A program made the translations under genes and the position numbers. From Geosporobacter sp040797825 (GTDB lineage: Bacteria; Bacillota; Clostridia; Peptostreptococcales; Thermotaleaceae): 64,000 nucleotides of DNA. Below are positions 42,665 to 52,325 of the stretch, piece by piece. Within the stretch, counting starts at the first letter, position 1; every line of letters starts with the position of its first letter. The notes under the pieces are model-generated. The model was not told the origin of the DNA, did not search any database, and saw only the letters and a list, made by a program, of their open reading frames with translations. The DNA lies in assembly GCA_040797825.1 (NCBI GenBank), contig JBFNEZ010000001.1:1-64000 (forward strand), in the 5' to 3' direction.

Positions 42665-45301
42665 TTAGTTTGCTTTGGAGCTTTCCGATATAATCACTCG
42701 CCTTGATTCCTGGAACTTTTGAATCGCTCTCATTACAATTTCCCGTTCTTCATAAAAAACAATGACAATATCACCGGCTTCAGCCATCTGCATAGCTTTT
42801 TCCAGTGCCTTCTCTTCGAAAAGCTCTATTTCTATAGAACGACTATCCTTATTCCCTCGGATACAACCTTCATAAAGAAGCTGGGCAACTTCTCCAGACA
42901 CTCTGCCTCTCTTGTCTCGATCCTCTTTAATCACAATGTAATCAAAGCTTTGTCCTGATAGAATTCCTATTTCATGAATATTTGAATTTAGCCTATCTCC
43001 TGGAACACCAATTACACCAATCAGTCGATTGATTTTCATCTTTCTTAGTCCTTCAATCACCTTTTTGTATCCATCAAAATTGTGTCCATAATCTACAATT
43101 ACTTTAAAATCTGCTACATCATACATATTAAAGCGACCTGGATTTTGCGTATCATCGCATTTAAAATTAACCAAAGCTCGATTAATGCTCTCTGAACCAA
43201 CACCTAACCCCCAAGCTGCCGCTGTAGCTGCCAAACTGTTTTCAACATTGTGGGTTAACAGCCCCCCATAGGTAGCTGGAATATTCTCAATATTTACCAC
43301 TGGTATCTTTTCTTTGTCTGTGGCTAAATAAATGACATTTTCTTTAATATATACAACCCGTCCGCCATCCTTGATATGCTTAATAACATATTTATTATTG
43401 TGATCCTTTGAAAAGAGTATAATATTTCCATAGGCCTTATCTCGAATAGATAAGCAATATTCATCATCGGCATTGAGGACTGCGTATCCTTCATCTTTCA
43501 CTGCTTCAACCACGAGAGCTTTTGCATGGGCTAAATCTTCTAAAGTTTCGATTCCGTCTATCCCCAAGTGGTCATCGGTTATATTTGTAATTACCCCTAC
43601 ATCTGCCAAATTATAGCCTAAACCTCGATTGACAATACCTCCTCGGGCTGTTTCTAAGACGGCCGCAGTAACATTTTTATTCATGAGTATTTTTTGAGCA
43701 CTTGCCGGTCCTGTAGTATCTCCTTTTTCTATGCATAGACCATCAATATAAATACCACAGGTAGTTGTCATTCCGACTAAATGCCCTGCTTGCTTTAAAA
43801 TTCGTTGAATCATCCGGGTAGTAGTGGTTTTTCCATTTGTTCCTGTAACTGACACCAAGGGTATAGTGGCTTCCTCTCCTTCTGAAATAAGAGAAGATAC
43901 AATTTCTTTAGCAGCATTTCTAGGAATACCTGCCGATGGATAGTGATGCATTCGAATACCAGGAGCTGCATTGATTTCAATTAATGCACCTCCTGTCTCC
44001 TCTAAAGGCTTCGTAATATCCGTAGTGGTAATATCTATACCAGCCACATCTAATCCAAGGATAGCCGCCGCTTTCAAGCAAGTTTTCCTTATTTCTTCAT
44101 GGACCAAATCTGTTACATCGACTGCTATTCCTCCTGTACTTAAATTGTCATTTTCACGAAGATATACTTTTTGACCCTTCTCAGGAACATCTTCAAGATT
44201 CATTTTATTCTTTTTTAACAGCAGCTTCATGACTTCATCTACTTTTATTTTAGTTAGAGGTTTCTCATGCTCTTCTCCCCTCAAGGGATTCTTATTCTCT
44301 ATTTCTATTAATTCTGTGATGCTATGGCTACCATCGCCTATTACATGGGCAGGTATCCTCTCTGCTGCTGCCACAACCTTATCCTTTACAACCAGTACCC
44401 GATAATGCTTCCCTTCAATGTACCGTTCTATCAAGGCTTGGTCCGTAAATTTTTTCACAGCAGTATATGCCGTCAATACATCCTCATCGCAATGTATATT
44501 TAAAGAAACACCTTTTCCTTGATTTCCGTTGTAGGGCTTTACCACCAATGGATAGCCAATTTCATTAGCTGACTCCAAGGCTTCAAACTCATTTTTTGCA
44601 ATTCTCCCCTCTGGAACTGGAATTCCATTTTGCTGCATTAAAAAATTGGTCATCCATTTGTCACAGGAAATATCTACTGCAATGCAGCTTGCCCTTTCTG
44701 TTAAGGTTGCTTGAACTAGCTTTCCTCTTGAACCATATCCTAACTGAAGCAAACTCCCTTCCCCTATTCGCATAACCGGAATTCCTCTTTTTTTAGCTTC
44801 TGCCTCAATCGCCTTTGTACTAGGCCCTAAATCAGTTTCTACAGCTCTTTGCTTTATGACTGCCAGTCTCTCTTCAATCGATATAGGTTGTCCTTGTACA
44901 ATATGGGTTATAATATCAAAGGCCATTTTACCAGCTTCTAAACCTACCGTTTCATTGTAGTAACTATATACAATATTATAAATGGAAGGGGCACTCTCTC
45001 TCCTTGCTTTTCCATATCGGATTTTATAACCCAGCATATTTTGTAGTTCAATAGCAGTATGCTCCATAACATGAGCGAGATAGGTGCCTCTTTTTAGTCG
45101 AACTAAAAAGCCTCCCTTGTAGCCTTCAGAGCATTTATGTTCCTTTAAACCTGGTACAGCAGCCAGCAAGGCTTCATTAAAACCAGGCAAGTCACAAGTA
45201 GGGGTATCATACAGTTCTTCTAAATCCAATGTTATCTTTATCACTGGACTATGGCTGTATACGTTTCTGCCCCTCAATGCTCTAATATTTACGATCTTCA
45301 T
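42665..45301 (-). CDS. cphA: Cyanophycin synthetase
   Basis: 878 residues, the usual CphA length. An N-terminal CphA-specific domain leads into an ATP-grasp domain (~215-480; VVKPYNGNQGKGVSLNI) that adds aspartate, then a Mur ligase-like domain (P loop TGTNGKTTTT near 487) that adds arginine to the Asp side chains. It makes the nitrogen and energy polymer (Asp-Arg)n. AGGAGG precedes the ATG. It follows cyanophycinase by 17 bases, a complete make-and-break operon. Confidence 0.95.
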   Translation of the reverse strand: MKIVNIRALRGRNVYSHSPVIKITLDLEELYDTPTCDLPGFNEALLAAVPGLKEHKCSEGYKGGFLVRLKRGTYLAHVMEHTAIELQNMLGYKIRYGKARRESAPSIYNIVYSYYNETVGLEAGKMAFDIITHIVQGQPISIEERLAVIKQRAVETDLGPSTKAIEAEAKKRGIPVMRIGEGSLLQLGYGSRGKLVQATLTERASCIAVDISCDKWMTNFLMQQNGIPVPEGRIAKNEFEALESANEIGYPLVVKPYNGNQGKGVSLNIHCDEDVLTAYTAVKKFTDQALIERYIEGKHYRVLVVKDKVVAAAERIPAHVIGDGSHSITELIEIENKNPLRGEEHEKPLTKIKVDEVMKLLLKKNKMNLEDVPEKGQKVYLRENDNLSTGGIAVDVTDLVHEEIRKTCLKAAAILGLDVAGIDITTTDITKPLEETGGALIEINAAPGIRMHHYPSAGIPRNAAKEIVSSLISEGEEATIPLVSVTGTNGKTTTTRMIQRILKQAGHLVGMTTTCGIYIDGLCIEKGDTTGPASAQKILMNKNVTAAVLETARGGIVNRGLGYNLADVGVITNITDDHLGIDGIETLEDLAHAKALVVEAVKDEGYAVLNADDEYCLSIRDKAYGNIILFSKDHNNKYVIKHIKDGGRVVYIKENVIYLATDKEKIPVVNIENIPATYGGLLTHNVENSLAATAAAWGLGVGSESINRALVNFKCDDTQNPGRFNMYDVADFKVIVDYGHNFDGYKKVIEGLRKMKINRLIGVIGVPGDRLNSNIHEIGILSGQSFDYIVIKEDRDKRGRVSGEVAQLLYEGCIRGNKDSRSIEIELFEEKALEKAMQMAEAGDIVIVFYEEREIVMRAIQKFQESRRVIISESSKAN

Positions 45302-45318
45302 CCAGATTCCTCCTATAG

Positions 45319-46170
45319 TTATTGTTGCACAGGATCACTTGTTTTGTGATGCCTATAAAATTCTTCTCTTATAATAGGATATTTATTTGCTATGCTATAA
45401 CCATACTCATTGGGAAGTACGTGAAGTTTTACATTGGTTATGGCTAAAGGCTCGTTTGGATATTGTTCACAAGTATTAGAAAATTCTATGGTTCTGCCAT
45501 CGATCACGGTCACAACACCAGAACCTATCACCTCAAACTCCCCCTTATGATTCACAACAATAGCTGTATTTTCGTCGATCCCAATTCCAAGAGAGTGAGG
45601 ATTTTGAGCAATCGCTGAAAGCAATCTTCCTATTCTGCCTCTCTGATTAAAATGCTGATCGATAATCACACCCTCTATCAATCCCATTCCCGGGGCCATC
45701 TTGATGGTACAGCGGCTTGGTGCTTCTTTATCAGCTCCTTCAACCACCATAATTTCACTCATCATCGATGCACCTGCACTGGTTCCTGCAATCACCTTCC
45801 CTAAATTTACTGCTTTGTGCAGGTTTTCATGGATCTGAGTTCCACCCAATATAGAGGATATCCTCAACTGATCCCCTCCAGAAAAAAAGATACAATCTCC
45901 TTTCAGCATTTCTTCTATCATCTCTTGGTGATTGGCATCCTCACGACTTTCAATATTTAATACTTGAGTCTTCTCAATTCCAATGCTTTTAAAGACCTGC
46001 TTGTATTGTTCTCCCGCCTCTTTAGGATGTTGTGTGGCTGTGGTAATCACTACAAAGCTGGGATCTTTTTTTTGAGTCAATTCCAAAAGCTTTTTCAAGA
46101 TCACCTTATGGGTTTTTTTATCTTCAGCACCACCAATGATCACCAAATAGGTATTTTTATGATAAATCAT
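45319..46170 (-). CDS. cphB: Cyanophycinase
   Basis: 283 residues of the S51-type peptidase family. The nucleophile Ser lies in AGTSAGASMMS, and the FFSGGDQLR and IDENTAIVV segments are typical. It releases Asp-Arg dipeptides from cyanophycin. First gene of the cphBA operon, with AGGAGG before the ATG. Confidence 0.93.
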   Translation of the reverse strand: MIYHKNTYLVIIGGAEDKKTHKVILKKLLELTQKKDPSFVVITTATQHPKEAGEQYKQVFKSIGIEKTQVLNIESREDANHQEMIEEMLKGDCIFFSGGDQLRISSILGGTQIHENLHKAVNLGKVIAGTSAGASMMSEIMVVEGADKEAPSRCTIKMAPGMGLIEGVIIDQHFNQRGRIGRLLSAIAQNPHSLGIGIDENTAIVVNHKGEFEVIGSGVVTVIDGRTIEFSNTCEQYPNEPLAITNVKLHVLPNEYGYSIANKYPIIREEFYRHHKTSDPVQQ

Positions 46171-46388
46171 GATTTTATCCTCCTATAACAAGCTGTTCAT
46201 TTAGTGACCAAGTATATTGGATATGTTTTCCAAAAACTATCTTTTCTCATACATTTATTTATTATTTTCTTTTATTTCATATATATACTTTTTTTCTGTA
46301 TTGAGATTCAAGATTTTTCCTTTTTGTTTTTGAATAAAGTATAGTTCTTATTTTCCCACAAATACTAAGACATACAGGAGGTGTTTAC

Positions 46389-47489
46389 ATGAAAGTAGCC
46401 ATTATGGGAGCTGGTCTATCCGGATTAGCCTGTGCTATCACCTTAGAAAAACATGGAATTATCCCCACTGTTTTTGAAAAGCGCAGTCAAGTGGGAGATC
46501 GCTTTGTTTACGGAGAAATAATGTTATCTTTACTATCCAGACCTATTAGGGATGAACTTGCTTATTTATCAGAAAAATATGGTATTTTTTTACGGCCCAC
46601 TGGGAATATTAAAAACCTATATCTCCATTCTGAACACGAGAAAGCCCATATCACAGGAGCCTTAGGCTTCACGAATATTCGGGGTCGTCATGAGCACGCA
46701 TTTGAACAACAATTGGAATCCCAATTAAAAAGCAAGATACACTTTAACTCAAGTTACAGTTACGAGGAACTCCTTTTAGACTATACCCATGTGGTTTTAG
46801 CCACGGGGGATGCAGCCTATGCATCAAAAATTCAAAACTATCGACAGGACTTAACCGTGTCTCTAAAAGGTTCTATGGTTAGAGGAAATTTTGAGCGTTT
46901 TTCAGCTGCTGCATGGTTGGACAATCAACTTGCCCCTAAGGGGTATGCCTATTTTATACCCTTGTCGGATACGGAGGCAGATTTAGTAGTGGCCTATCCC
47001 GACTATCCAGAAAACGCCTCGGAGGATATAGAGATTTTATGGCAGCGTTTTTATCAAAAATCCTGTCAAGACTTGAATCAAAATTTAGAAGTGATAGATG
47101 GTTTCCAGATAACAAACTACATCATAGGCATCTGCAATTCTCCACGGATCGGTAATACCTTTTTTACTGGAAACTGTTTTGGTTCCATTATGCCTTTTCT
47201 AGGTTTTGGTCAGATTACTGCTCTTCTGACAGGAATTTATGCAGCTCATGATCTGGCTGGAATAGGGAATTATGAAAAGCTGACACAGCCCCTTCGCAGA
47301 AGTTACGAGCAGTCCCTAGTCCTTAGAAGACAAATGGAGCAGCTGAGCAATCACCAATATGATCTTTGTGTAAAGGCTCTTGGCAGCTCCTTCGGCCAAA
47401 GGATATTCCATACAAAATCTATGAGTCCATTGAAATTGTCCAGTTATTTATTACGCCCTTTTGTTAAGGGAAAAAAAAAGAACTGTTAA
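46389..47489 (+). CDS. FAD-dependent oxidoreductase of the geranylgeranyl reductase-like type
   Basis: 366 residues. The FAD-binding start VAIMGAGLSGLACAITLEKHG (GxGxxG plus the closing Glu in VFEK) and a C-terminal GNCFGSIMPFLGFGQITALLTG (FAD second motif region) place it near the geranylgeranyl reductase/FixC group. There is no substrate clue. It stands alone, divergent from cphBA, with CAGGAGG before the ATG. Confidence 0.78.
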   Translation: MKVAIMGAGLSGLACAITLEKHGIIPTVFEKRSQVGDRFVYGEIMLSLLSRPIRDELAYLSEKYGIFLRPTGNIKNLYLHSEHEKAHITGALGFTNIRGRHEHAFEQQLESQLKSKIHFNSSYSYEELLLDYTHVVLATGDAAYASKIQNYRQDLTVSLKGSMVRGNFERFSAAAWLDNQLAPKGYAYFIPLSDTEADLVVAYPDYPENASEDIEILWQRFYQKSCQDLNQNLEVIDGFQITNYIIGICNSPRIGNTFFTGNCFGSIMPFLGFGQITALLTGIYAAHDLAGIGNYEKLTQPLRRSYEQSLVLRRQMEQLSNHQYDLCVKALGSSFGQRIFHTKSMSPLKLSSYLLRPFVKGKKKNC

Positions 47490-47492
47490 GGG

Positions 47493-47520
47493 GAATTAGA
47501 CAATCTAATTCTCTTTTTTT
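47493..47520 (+). terminator. Terminator after the FAD oxidoreductase
   Basis: GAATTAGA, loop CAA, TCTAATTC, then CTTTTTTT. Confidence 0.85.
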
Positions 47521-47604
47521 ATAAAAATCTATTTAAATTTATATTTTTCTGGTATACTCTATATAAGCATAAGCTTAAATAATAAGCAAAAGTTGGTGAA
47601 ACCT

Positions 47605-48696
47605 ATGACCACAAGAGAACAGGAAGTCTTAGAATTGATCAAAAAAAATCCTCAAATTTCCCAGCAGGAGCTGGCTGATACCCTCGGTATCACCCGTTCA
47701 TCGGTAGCTGTGCATATTACCAATCTTATGAAAAAAGGGCTGATCCTTGGCAAAGGATATCTATTACAAGAGCAAAATTATGTGGTAGTTATTGGTGGTG
47801 CCAATATGGATATTCAAGGCTTTTCAAAAAATAGATTTCGATTGAAAGATTCGAATCCAGGTACCATCAATCTTTCCCTTGGAGGAGTGGGAAGAAATAT
47901 AGCCGAAAATTTGGCAAAGCTTGATGTGGATGTAAAGCTGCTTTCAGCCCTTGGGGAAGATCTTCATGGCAAAAAAATACTAGATGAATGTAGAAAATCA
48001 GGCATTGATATGAGCCATTGCTATTTCTCCACTGATACGCCAACTTCCACCTATCTATGTATTATTGATGACCAAGGAGATATGGCAGCTGCCATTGCTG
48101 ATATGGAAATCCATGAGAAAATCTCTATTGATTTTTTAAGGGAAAAATCCCATCTTATCCAAAATGCCAGCCTTGTTGTATTAGACACCAATCTATGCTC
48201 TGAAACATTAACTTTTTTACTGCAAAGCTTCCCAGATACAACCTTCTTTTTAGAGCCAGTTTCAACGGCAAAGTCTGAAAGGGTAAGGGAACATATTGGC
48301 GCTTTCCATACCATTAAACCCAATCGACTAGAAGCTGAAGCCCTTTCTGGAATATCTATTGCAACAAAGGAGGATTTAAGAAAAGCCGCCAATTATTTTT
48401 TGAAAAAGGGTGTTCAGAGAGTATTTATCAGTTTAGGAGAAGAAGGAGTTTACTATGGGGATCCCCATGAACAATCCATATTAATACCGCCTACCCTCTC
48501 CGTTGTCAATGCTACAGGTGCTGGGGATGCCTTTATGGCAGCTTTAATCTACTGCCACATGGAACAAATCCCCCTTAAAGAAACAGCTTCCTTTGCTGCA
48601 GCTGCTTCCTGCTTAGCCCTGTCCCATGAAGACACCATTCATCCACTGATGAACTTAGAAAATATCGAAAGAAAAAAAAGGGAGTTGAAATTATAA
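47605..48696 (+). CDS. psuK: Pseudouridine kinase with N-terminal winged helix
   Basis: 363 residues from ATG 47605. The first 55 form a helix-turn-helix (SQQELADTLGITRSSVAVHI), followed by a PfkB-type ribokinase fold: GGANMDIQG, a G-rich LGGVGRNIAENL and the catalytic NATGAGDAFMAAL. It phosphorylates pseudouridine. The HTH may make it its own regulator. It ends in TAATG shared with psuG, so the two are coupled. Confidence 0.88.
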   Translation: MTTREQEVLELIKKNPQISQQELADTLGITRSSVAVHITNLMKKGLILGKGYLLQEQNYVVVIGGANMDIQGFSKNRFRLKDSNPGTINLSLGGVGRNIAENLAKLDVDVKLLSALGEDLHGKKILDECRKSGIDMSHCYFSTDTPTSTYLCIIDDQGDMAAAIADMEIHEKISIDFLREKSHLIQNASLVVLDTNLCSETLTFLLQSFPDTTFFLEPVSTAKSERVREHIGAFHTIKPNRLEAEALSGISIATKEDLRKAANYFLKKGVQRVFISLGEEGVYYGDPHEQSILIPPTLSVVNATGAGDAFMAALIYCHMEQIPLKETASFAAAASCLALSHEDTIHPLMNLENIERKKRELKL

Positions 48697-49616
48697 TGAA
48701 AAAATATTTACAAATACATCCAGAGGTTCAAGCTGCTCTCTCAGCTAATAAGCCTGTGGTAGCTTTAGAGTCTACTATCATCTCTCATGGTATGCCCTAT
48801 CCTCAGAACATAGAAACAGCCAAACAGGTGGAGGCTATCATAAGAGAAAATGGTGCTATTCCAGCAACCATTGGTATTCTTAATGGAAAGATGAAGGTGG
48901 GTCTTACTGAAGAAGAATTAAACTATATGGGCAAGGGAACTGACATACTAAAGGTTAGCCGACGGGATCTTCCCTTTGTATTGGCAAAGAAGTATAATGG
49001 TGCAACAACTGTAGCTTCCACCATGATCATTGCCGCACTAGCAGGTATTAAAGTGTTTGCAACCGGTGGTATTGGCGGTGTACATCGGGGGGCACAAGAA
49101 ACCTTTGACATTTCTGCCGATCTTATGGAATTAGCCCATACCAATGTGGCAGTAGTGTGTGCCGGCGCAAAATCAATACTAGATATCGGTTTGACTTTAG
49201 AATACTTAGAAACCCATGGAGTCCCTGTGGTGGGCTTTGAAAGCGATGACTTTCCTGCTTTTTTTACAAGAAAAAGTGGATTTTCTGTGGATTATAGAGT
49301 AGACTCTGCTATGGAGTTGGCTCAAGCTATGAAAGCCAAATGGGATCTAAATCTACAGGGCGGCCTAGTTATTGGAAACCCCATTCCCAAAGACTACGAG
49401 ATGGATAACACAATCATAGACAAGGCTATCTTGGATGCTTTACATGAGGCTGAAGAATTGGATATCAAAGGAAAGGAAATCACACCCTTTCTCCTTTCAA
49501 GAATCAAAAGCATTACTGAGGGCAAAAGCCTAGATGCAAATATTCAGCTTGTTTTTCATAATGCCAAGATAGGTGCACAAATTGCCAGCGCCTATTCAAA
49601 ATTAGAGCAGGAATAA
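48696..49616 (+). CDS. psuG: Pseudouridine-5'-phosphate glycosidase
   Basis: 306 residues, full length. Signatures ALESTIISHGMPYP, ATIGILNGKMKVG, TTVASTMIIA and ATGGIGGVHRGAQETFDISADL (given by its key ATGGIGGVHRG) are intact. It cleaves pseudouridine phosphate to uracil and ribose 5-phosphate, completing salvage of pseudouridine from RNA turnover. Confidence 0.95.
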   Translation: MKKYLQIHPEVQAALSANKPVVALESTIISHGMPYPQNIETAKQVEAIIRENGAIPATIGILNGKMKVGLTEEELNYMGKGTDILKVSRRDLPFVLAKKYNGATTVASTMIIAALAGIKVFATGGIGGVHRGAQETFDISADLMELAHTNVAVVCAGAKSILDIGLTLEYLETHGVPVVGFESDDFPAFFTRKSGFSVDYRVDSAMELAQAMKAKWDLNLQGGLVIGNPIPKDYEMDNTIIDKAILDALHEAEELDIKGKEITPFLLSRIKSITEGKSLDANIQLVFHNAKIGAQIASAYSKLEQE

Positions 49617-49627
49617 GATTCGATGAT

Positions 49628-49669
49628 AAAAAGCAAAACTTTTATTATGTTTAAAGTTTTTGCTTTTTT
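49628..49669 (+). terminator. Terminator of psuK-psuG
   Basis: AAAAGCAAAACTT pairs with AAGTTTTTGCTTTT (one bulge) and runs into TTTTTT. Confidence 0.8.
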
Positions 49670-49761
49670 ATTTTAAACCTTTTAAAAAATATACTTTTTT
49701 TGAAACATTTTTTCTATAAAGGTGTATATATCTATTGAGCAGTAGTAAGGGGGGATTTTTA

Positions 49762-50337
49762 TTGGAGATTTCAGATATTCACCTAATCCGTCTTTGTAAA
49801 GACAATCATAGAGATGGCTACAATCTTTTTTATCAAAAATATGAAAAGTATATCTATCGTCTCTGTTATTATTATACTCACTCCAAAGAAGATGCTTTGG
49901 ATTTGATGCAGGAAATCTATATAAAAGTATTTCGAAGCTTTCACCGCTTTGAAGAAGATAAACCCCTACTGCCCTGGTTAAAGAGAATCACCATTAATAC
50001 TTGCTTAAATTTTTTAAGAAGTCAAGGAAAAAAAGAAATCTCCTTACATATGTCCATTGATGAGAACGAAACCCCTCTTGAAAGTGTTATTGCTAGTCCT
50101 GCCGATGTAGAACAGCAGCTGAATTATCTAGATACAAAGGCAGCTATTGCCAAAGCTATCCGCACTTTGCCCGAGGATATGAAAACAGCCATTATTCTTA
50201 GGCATGTGGAAGGAATGTCCTATAAGGAGATTGGGGAGATCATGGATTTGCCTATTGGCACTGTAAAAACCTATCTCTTTCGAGGCCGCAGACAATTGAT
50301 GGATAAGCTTAAAAATGAAGGATTATGGGAGGTGTAG
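49762..50337 (+). CDS. ECF-type RNA polymerase sigma factor
   Basis: About 191 residues from TTG 49762, with GGGGGG at good spacing. Region 2 (YIYRLCYYYTHSKEDALDLMQEIYIKVF) and region 4 (LPEDMKTAIILRHVEGMSYKEIGEIMDLPIGTVKTYL) are typical, named here by the DALDLMQE and SYKEIGE cores. The anti-sigma gene starts three bases after the stop. It probably controls envelope or sporulation genes, including its own operon. Confidence 0.9.
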   Translation: MEISDIHLIRLCKDNHRDGYNLFYQKYEKYIYRLCYYYTHSKEDALDLMQEIYIKVFRSFHRFEEDKPLLPWLKRITINTCLNFLRSQGKKEISLHMSIDENETPLESVIASPADVEQQLNYLDTKAAIAKAIRTLPEDMKTAIILRHVEGMSYKEIGEIMDLPIGTVKTYLFRGRRQLMDKLKNEGLWEV

Positions 50338-50340
50338 TCA

Positions 50341-50784
50341 TTGGCGTGTAAATTGGATCCAGACTTACTTCAAGATTATCTAGACAGTGCAATAGAGCCC
50401 TTAGAAAAATTGGTACTGGACGAACACCTAAAAGTTTGTCGAGAATGCCGAAAAATGCTCACGGAGCTAAAGCTTCTTTTCTGGGAGCTTGAAGATTTAG
50501 ATCAGCTAGAGATACCCCCAGAAGTCTCCCTTATTCATGAAAAGGTAGAAAAAACTCTAGGTCAAAAAGTAGAGTCAGAAACCTTTAATATGGGAGATCT
50601 TCTAAATATTCAAAAAAACATATTGGATGCTCAAGGTAAATTTATCGCCTATATTCCAGGATTAAAAACCAGTGTTTCTTATCTCCGCAAAAGTGCTGTA
50701 AAGGCTTCTTCAAGACTTTATAGGAACTGCAGCAGCCTTGTTAAAGCTCGAGTAAAGATGGCCGTAATGAGGACTAGATCATGA
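50341..50784 (+). CDS. Zinc-finger anti-sigma factor
   Basis: 147 residues, starting at TTG behind GGGAGG. The N-terminal zf-HC2 motif HLKVCRECR (H-x3-C-x2-C) plus Cys3 mark a ZAS-type anti-sigma domain that would hold the adjacent sigma factor. Unusually, I see no membrane helix: the C-terminal region is basic (SSRLYRNCSSLVKARVKM), so it may be soluble or peripheral. Confidence 0.82.
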   Translation: MACKLDPDLLQDYLDSAIEPLEKLVLDEHLKVCRECRKMLTELKLLFWELEDLDQLEIPPEVSLIHEKVEKTLGQKVESETFNMGDLLNIQKNILDAQGKFIAYIPGLKTSVSYLRKSAVKASSRLYRNCSSLVKARVKMAVMRTRS

Positions 50785-51452
50785 TCTTACTGTGGATTTT
50801 AATGTATTTTTTATTATTTTTGTCGGTCCTTTTTCTCTTAATTTTACTCATTCCCTTTGAGTATGTTCTCTCTGGTTCGAGAGAAAAAAATTATGTAGTT
50901 TATGGAAAAATATTATGGCTTTTTGGCATGATTGCCATTGAAGGAGGACAAAATCAAAAAAAGAAGGTATATTTTGAAATCAAGGTTTTGGGTTTAACTT
51001 TTAAGAGAGCTTTTTCCACAGAGTCACAGACAAGCACTAAAAAGCAAGAAAAAAAAGGGAAAGTACAGCGTGAAGAAGTGAGAGAGAAGAAAAAAAGAAA
51101 ATGGAAGCGGCTCATAGACCTAGAAATACTTGAGAGGGCCTTTCATTTTCTTAAAAATTGTTGGACCCATGTGGCCCCCAGGGAATGTGAATGGCTGGGA
51201 AGTTTTGGCTTTGAAGATCCCTATTATACAGGAATATGCTGCAGCCTAATCCCTATCTTCCAGCCTCTATTTAACAACTACCACATTGTTCTAACTCCCC
51301 GTTTTGATAAAGTAGGATTTGAAGGAAAATTCAAGCTCACAGGAAAAATCATTTTAATCATTCCGATCTATGAACTTCTTAAGCTATGTTTGTTCAAACC
51401 TGTAAGAAATATATTATTTACGAATAAGGAGGAAAAGTCTTATGTCCATTAA
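50781..51452 (+). CDS. DUF2953 protein (YtfI-like)
   Basis: 223 residues: an N-terminal membrane helix, a beta-rich piece, a Lys/Glu-rich linker (STKKQEKKGKVQREEVREKKKRKW is a charged stretch around residues 85-110) and the conserved DUF2953 C-terminus with RECEWLGSFGFEDPYYTG. In Bacillus ytfI is next to ytfJ, as here. It overlaps the anti-sigma gene by four bases (ATGA) and ytfJ by 11. Likely a spore-envelope factor; function unknown. Confidence 0.8.
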   Translation: MILLWILMYFLLFLSVLFLLILLIPFEYVLSGSREKNYVVYGKILWLFGMIAIEGGQNQKKKVYFEIKVLGLTFKRAFSTESQTSTKKQEKKGKVQREEVREKKKRKWKRLIDLEILERAFHFLKNCWTHVAPRECEWLGSFGFEDPYYTGICCSLIPIFQPLFNNYHIVLTPRFDKVGFEGKFKLTGKIILIIPIYELLKLCLFKPVRNILFTNKEEKSYVH

Positions 51453-51813
51453 TGTAAGTGAAAATGCAAAAGCTTTGTTTGAAAGTCTAGAAAATTTTTT
51501 AACTTCAAAAACTGTAGTGGGTGAGCCGATCCAGATTGGTGAAATAACACTGATTCCCATGATTAACATTGCCTTTGGCCTAGGGACCGGCGGCGGAGAT
51601 GGAACTGACTTAAAAGGTGATAAGGGCAGTGGACTCGGCGGCGGTGTGGGAGCAAAGGCAAGTCCTACAGCAATGATTGTAGTAAAAGGCGATAGTGTGG
51701 AAATACTGCCTATTAAAAGTTCTAATGGATTAGAAAAAATAATAGACATGGTGCCAGAAATCCTTTCAAAGGTAAAGGGAGCAAAGGAAAAAAGCTCTGA
51801 AAATGAAGAATAA
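51442..51813 (+). CDS. ytfJ: Sporulation protein YtfJ (GerW family)
   Basis: 123 residues. The pattern VVGEPIQIGEITLIPM, a Gly-rich centre (GTGGGDGTDLKGDKGSG) and AMIVVKGDSVEILPI is diagnostic for YtfJ/GerW, needed for normal spore germination with SleB in Bacillus. AAGGAGG precedes the ATG. It closes an operon of sigma, anti-sigma, ytfI and ytfJ. Confidence 0.93.
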   Translation: MSINVSENAKALFESLENFLTSKTVVGEPIQIGEITLIPMINIAFGLGTGGGDGTDLKGDKGSGLGGGVGAKASPTAMIVVKGDSVEILPIKSSNGLEKIIDMVPEILSKVKGAKEKSSENEE

Positions 51814-51840
51814 GGGGTGCTTCACCCCTTATTCTTCATT
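51802..51840. terminator. Perfect 18-bp terminator overlapping the ytfJ stop
   Basis: 51802-51819 is the exact complement of 51823-51840 with loop CTT; the ytfJ stop codon lies in the left arm. It separates two converging operons. Confidence 0.8.
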
Positions 51841-51848
51841 TATCTCCC

Positions 51849-52325
51849 TTATTCAGATAACCCATTGTGTACCCTTTGCAATCTTTCTATCTCCGTATCT
51901 TTCATAGCCTTTGATAAAATATAGGTGCTTAATATAGCCATCGCTACCCTGGCTCCTAATAATATCCATCCATTGGCCCCAATGGCTACAAAAACCAAGG
52001 TGTCCTCTATAACAGCATGACAAGATATTAAAAATACCCCGATAAGAGTAGTATCTCTTTTGGTTAGATTTCCTTCCTTAGCGCTTTGTAAAATTACCCC
52101 AGCACCATAGGATATACCAAAAATAAATCCTACAAGCAATGGAAAAGTGGCTTCCTCTGACATCCGAAAGGGCTTTGTAATAATTCCAAATCCAGAAGAT
52201 ACCCTATCTAGCACTTTATAATCCTTTGCCAACTGCAGCACTACCATCAAGGGTATAACAATTACTCCAATAGAGTATACAGACTTCAAACTTCCAAAAA
52301 GAGCTTCTTTTAAGATTTCTACCAT
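51849..52325 (-). CDS. Gate-domain (nucleoside recognition) membrane protein
   Basis: 158 residues, four or five helices. The Gate core shows in FPLLVGFIFGISYGAGVIL and FLISCHAVIEDTLVF, similar to SpmA/SpmB and to YjiG/YjiH-type proteins. The substrate is unknown. It overlaps the upstream Gate-domain gene by seven bases, so the two small proteins are made together, probably as a heterodimer resembling one larger transporter. Confidence 0.8.
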   Translation of the reverse strand: MVEILKEALFGSLKSVYSIGVIVIPLMVVLQLAKDYKVLDRVSSGFGIITKPFRMSEEATFPLLVGFIFGISYGAGVILQSAKEGNLTKRDTTLIGVFLISCHAVIEDTLVFVAIGANGWILLGARVAMAILSTYILSKAMKDTEIERLQRVHNGLSE

